A DNA stretch of 32,820 nt from Gamarada debralockiae (lineage: Eukaryota > Ascomycota > Leotiomycetes > Helotiales > Hyphodiscaceae). This document shows, piece after piece, positions 31,998-32,820 of this stretch. Each line of letters starts with the position of its first letter. Position 1 is the stretch's first letter. The DNA lies in NCBI GenBank assembly GCA_002803225.1, contig NXFV01001842.1, positions 1 through 32,820 on the forward strand, in the 5' to 3' direction. The notes below the pieces were generated by a model. The model had not been told where the DNA came from, ran no database searches, and saw only the letters and a list, made by a program, of their open reading frames with translations. The position numbers and the translations under genes were made by a program.

Positions 31998-32340
31998 GAG
32001 GACAAATATTGATTCTTACTTGTGCCTGTGGATATATCGCCTTATGAAATGCCAACTTCTATGAACTTCGAGGTTGTGACGCCTATCGAGTAGAAGCACA
32101 GCAACGAACCACACGCCAGCAAGAAACTTAGAGATACTGACTTATTACTCAATACCTACCCCTTAAAGACGAGAAAGAGCCAGCTAGAGTTAGAAGCAAA
32201 ACTAAGATGAATATTCAACGGAGAAGCAATGCCTCGACGGCTCTTAAGGTATTTTTAGATCTACTTCATTCTGAAGTAAGAGCTTTGAGGAGGATATTGG
32301 TTAGCCTCTTTCAGCCCTCTAATATTTATTTCCTTAGATA
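31998..32340. other. Intergenic region, no gene seen
   Basis: This is 3' flanking sequence between two convergent genes. No supported feature was found. Confidence 0.45.
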
Positions 32341-32820
32341 CTACAGAACACGAATAATATTGAACATAGTTCCATTATACCCATCCATCGCTGAAGATCC
32401 AGAGACCATCTGTCCACCACACCCACCAGTCGTAATCGCAGGAGTCTCACCCGTAGTCCTAAACCCACTAAAACTCGCAATAATGCCACCCAGCCCCGGC
32501 GAAGCCGTCTCAATTCCAACAAGCGCCGAGTTCTCCGACAAAAGGTCGTGATACCTTCAGTGCTGTCCCCTACTACAACGCTTCGTCCGGTTGTCCCTTC
32601 AATAACCCCAGCTGGGGCTCCAGGGAAGATAGATGTCCTTCCAACTATAGTGAAGACTGCACCGTCGGCTGCTGTTGTCATCGGCCAAGCGGGATCAGAG
32701 GGCGTTGATGTTTGGAAGAATTGTTGGCAGGTCTGTAGTGCAGTAGAAGGTACGGTGGTATCTGGTGAGACGTACGAGCTCCGAATTCGGTGGCCGAGAA
32801 GTCATCGGAGACCGAAGCGC
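32341..32820 (-). CDS. 3' end of an unrecognised gene running off the window, possibly frameshifted
   Basis: Reading inward from the right edge, a phase-0 join across 32733-32775 (GTACGT...CACTACAG) links a short exon to TCQQFFQTSTPSDPAWPM and ADGAVFTIVGRTSIFPG. The sensible frame then appears to change near 32545, continuing as SENSALVGIETASPGLGGII and FRTTGETPAITTGGCGG to a stop at 32341. The product is Ser/Thr/Gly-rich. Either a short intron or a frameshift lies at the change, and I could not find good splice sites. The 5' part is outside the window, and no family is recognised. Confidence 0.4.

Noticed and set aside
1..32820. CRISPR arrays, tRNA or rRNA genes
   Set aside because: No regularly spaced repeats and no convincing tRNA A/B boxes with a cloverleaf were seen; CRISPR is not expected in a fungal nuclear genome.

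Overview
This window is nuclear DNA of a filamentous ascomycete (Pezizomycotina; a leotiomycete would fit, but I cannot fix the genus). The evidence is short GT-AG introns of about 45-190 nt with CTAAC-like branch sites, fungus-specific families (SconB/Met30, LaeA/UmtA-like methyltransferase, HsbA, 2EXR, HET/NB-ARC/TPR), and RIP-like C-to-T decay in transposon-derived DNA. Exon joins below were made by eye from splice signals and reading phase; none is confirmed by transcripts.

Left part (1-12.4 kb). Positions 1-1620 hold no gene I can support. One very long minus-strand gene (8636 to 1621; five exons, about 2,210 codons) is the most unusual object here. In frame-consistent order it encodes an N-terminal C2H2 region, a degenerate P-loop, a second C2H2 pair, a canonical Zn(II)2Cys6 cluster, a third C2H2 block, an acyl-carrier-protein domain with an intact GLDS phosphopantetheine site, and a C-terminal homeodomain. 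Next come a minus-strand alcohol/N-acetyltransferase-like gene with HHxxxDG (11058-9424) and SUMO (11897-11592), whose leader appears to contain introns.

Middle part (12.4-24.6 kb). A decayed 2EXR-family gene and a frameshifted HsbA-like secreted protein gene are followed by sparse DNA with a Met-less coding-like frame and a solo LTR that has a perfect 5-bp target duplication. Then comes a divergent pair sharing a 181-bp promoter: a LaeA/UmtA-like methyltransferase (minus, 11 exons) and a FAD-dependent monooxygenase (plus, 6 exons). A truncated gene of unknown family and the intact F-box/WD40 sulfur regulator SconB/Met30 (minus) complete this part.

Right part (24.6-32.8 kb). This AT-rich, transposon-scarred island contains a decayed HET/NB-ARC/TPR NLR-type gene, split inside its NB-ARC domain by a RIP-damaged Tc1/mariner element with 27-bp inverted repeats and a TA duplication. 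Two further solo LTRs follow, one related to the LTR at 16.6 kb and one copia-like. The window ends with an intact gene of unknown function (31239-31997) and the 3' end of an unrecognised minus-strand gene.

Functionally, an acyltransferase, an O/N/C-methyltransferase-like enzyme and a monooxygenase lie within 20 kb of a regulator carrying a polyketide-synthase-type carrier domain, with no PKS or NRPS in the window. A regulator that is itself acylated, or that senses acyl thioesters, is an attractive but unproven idea.
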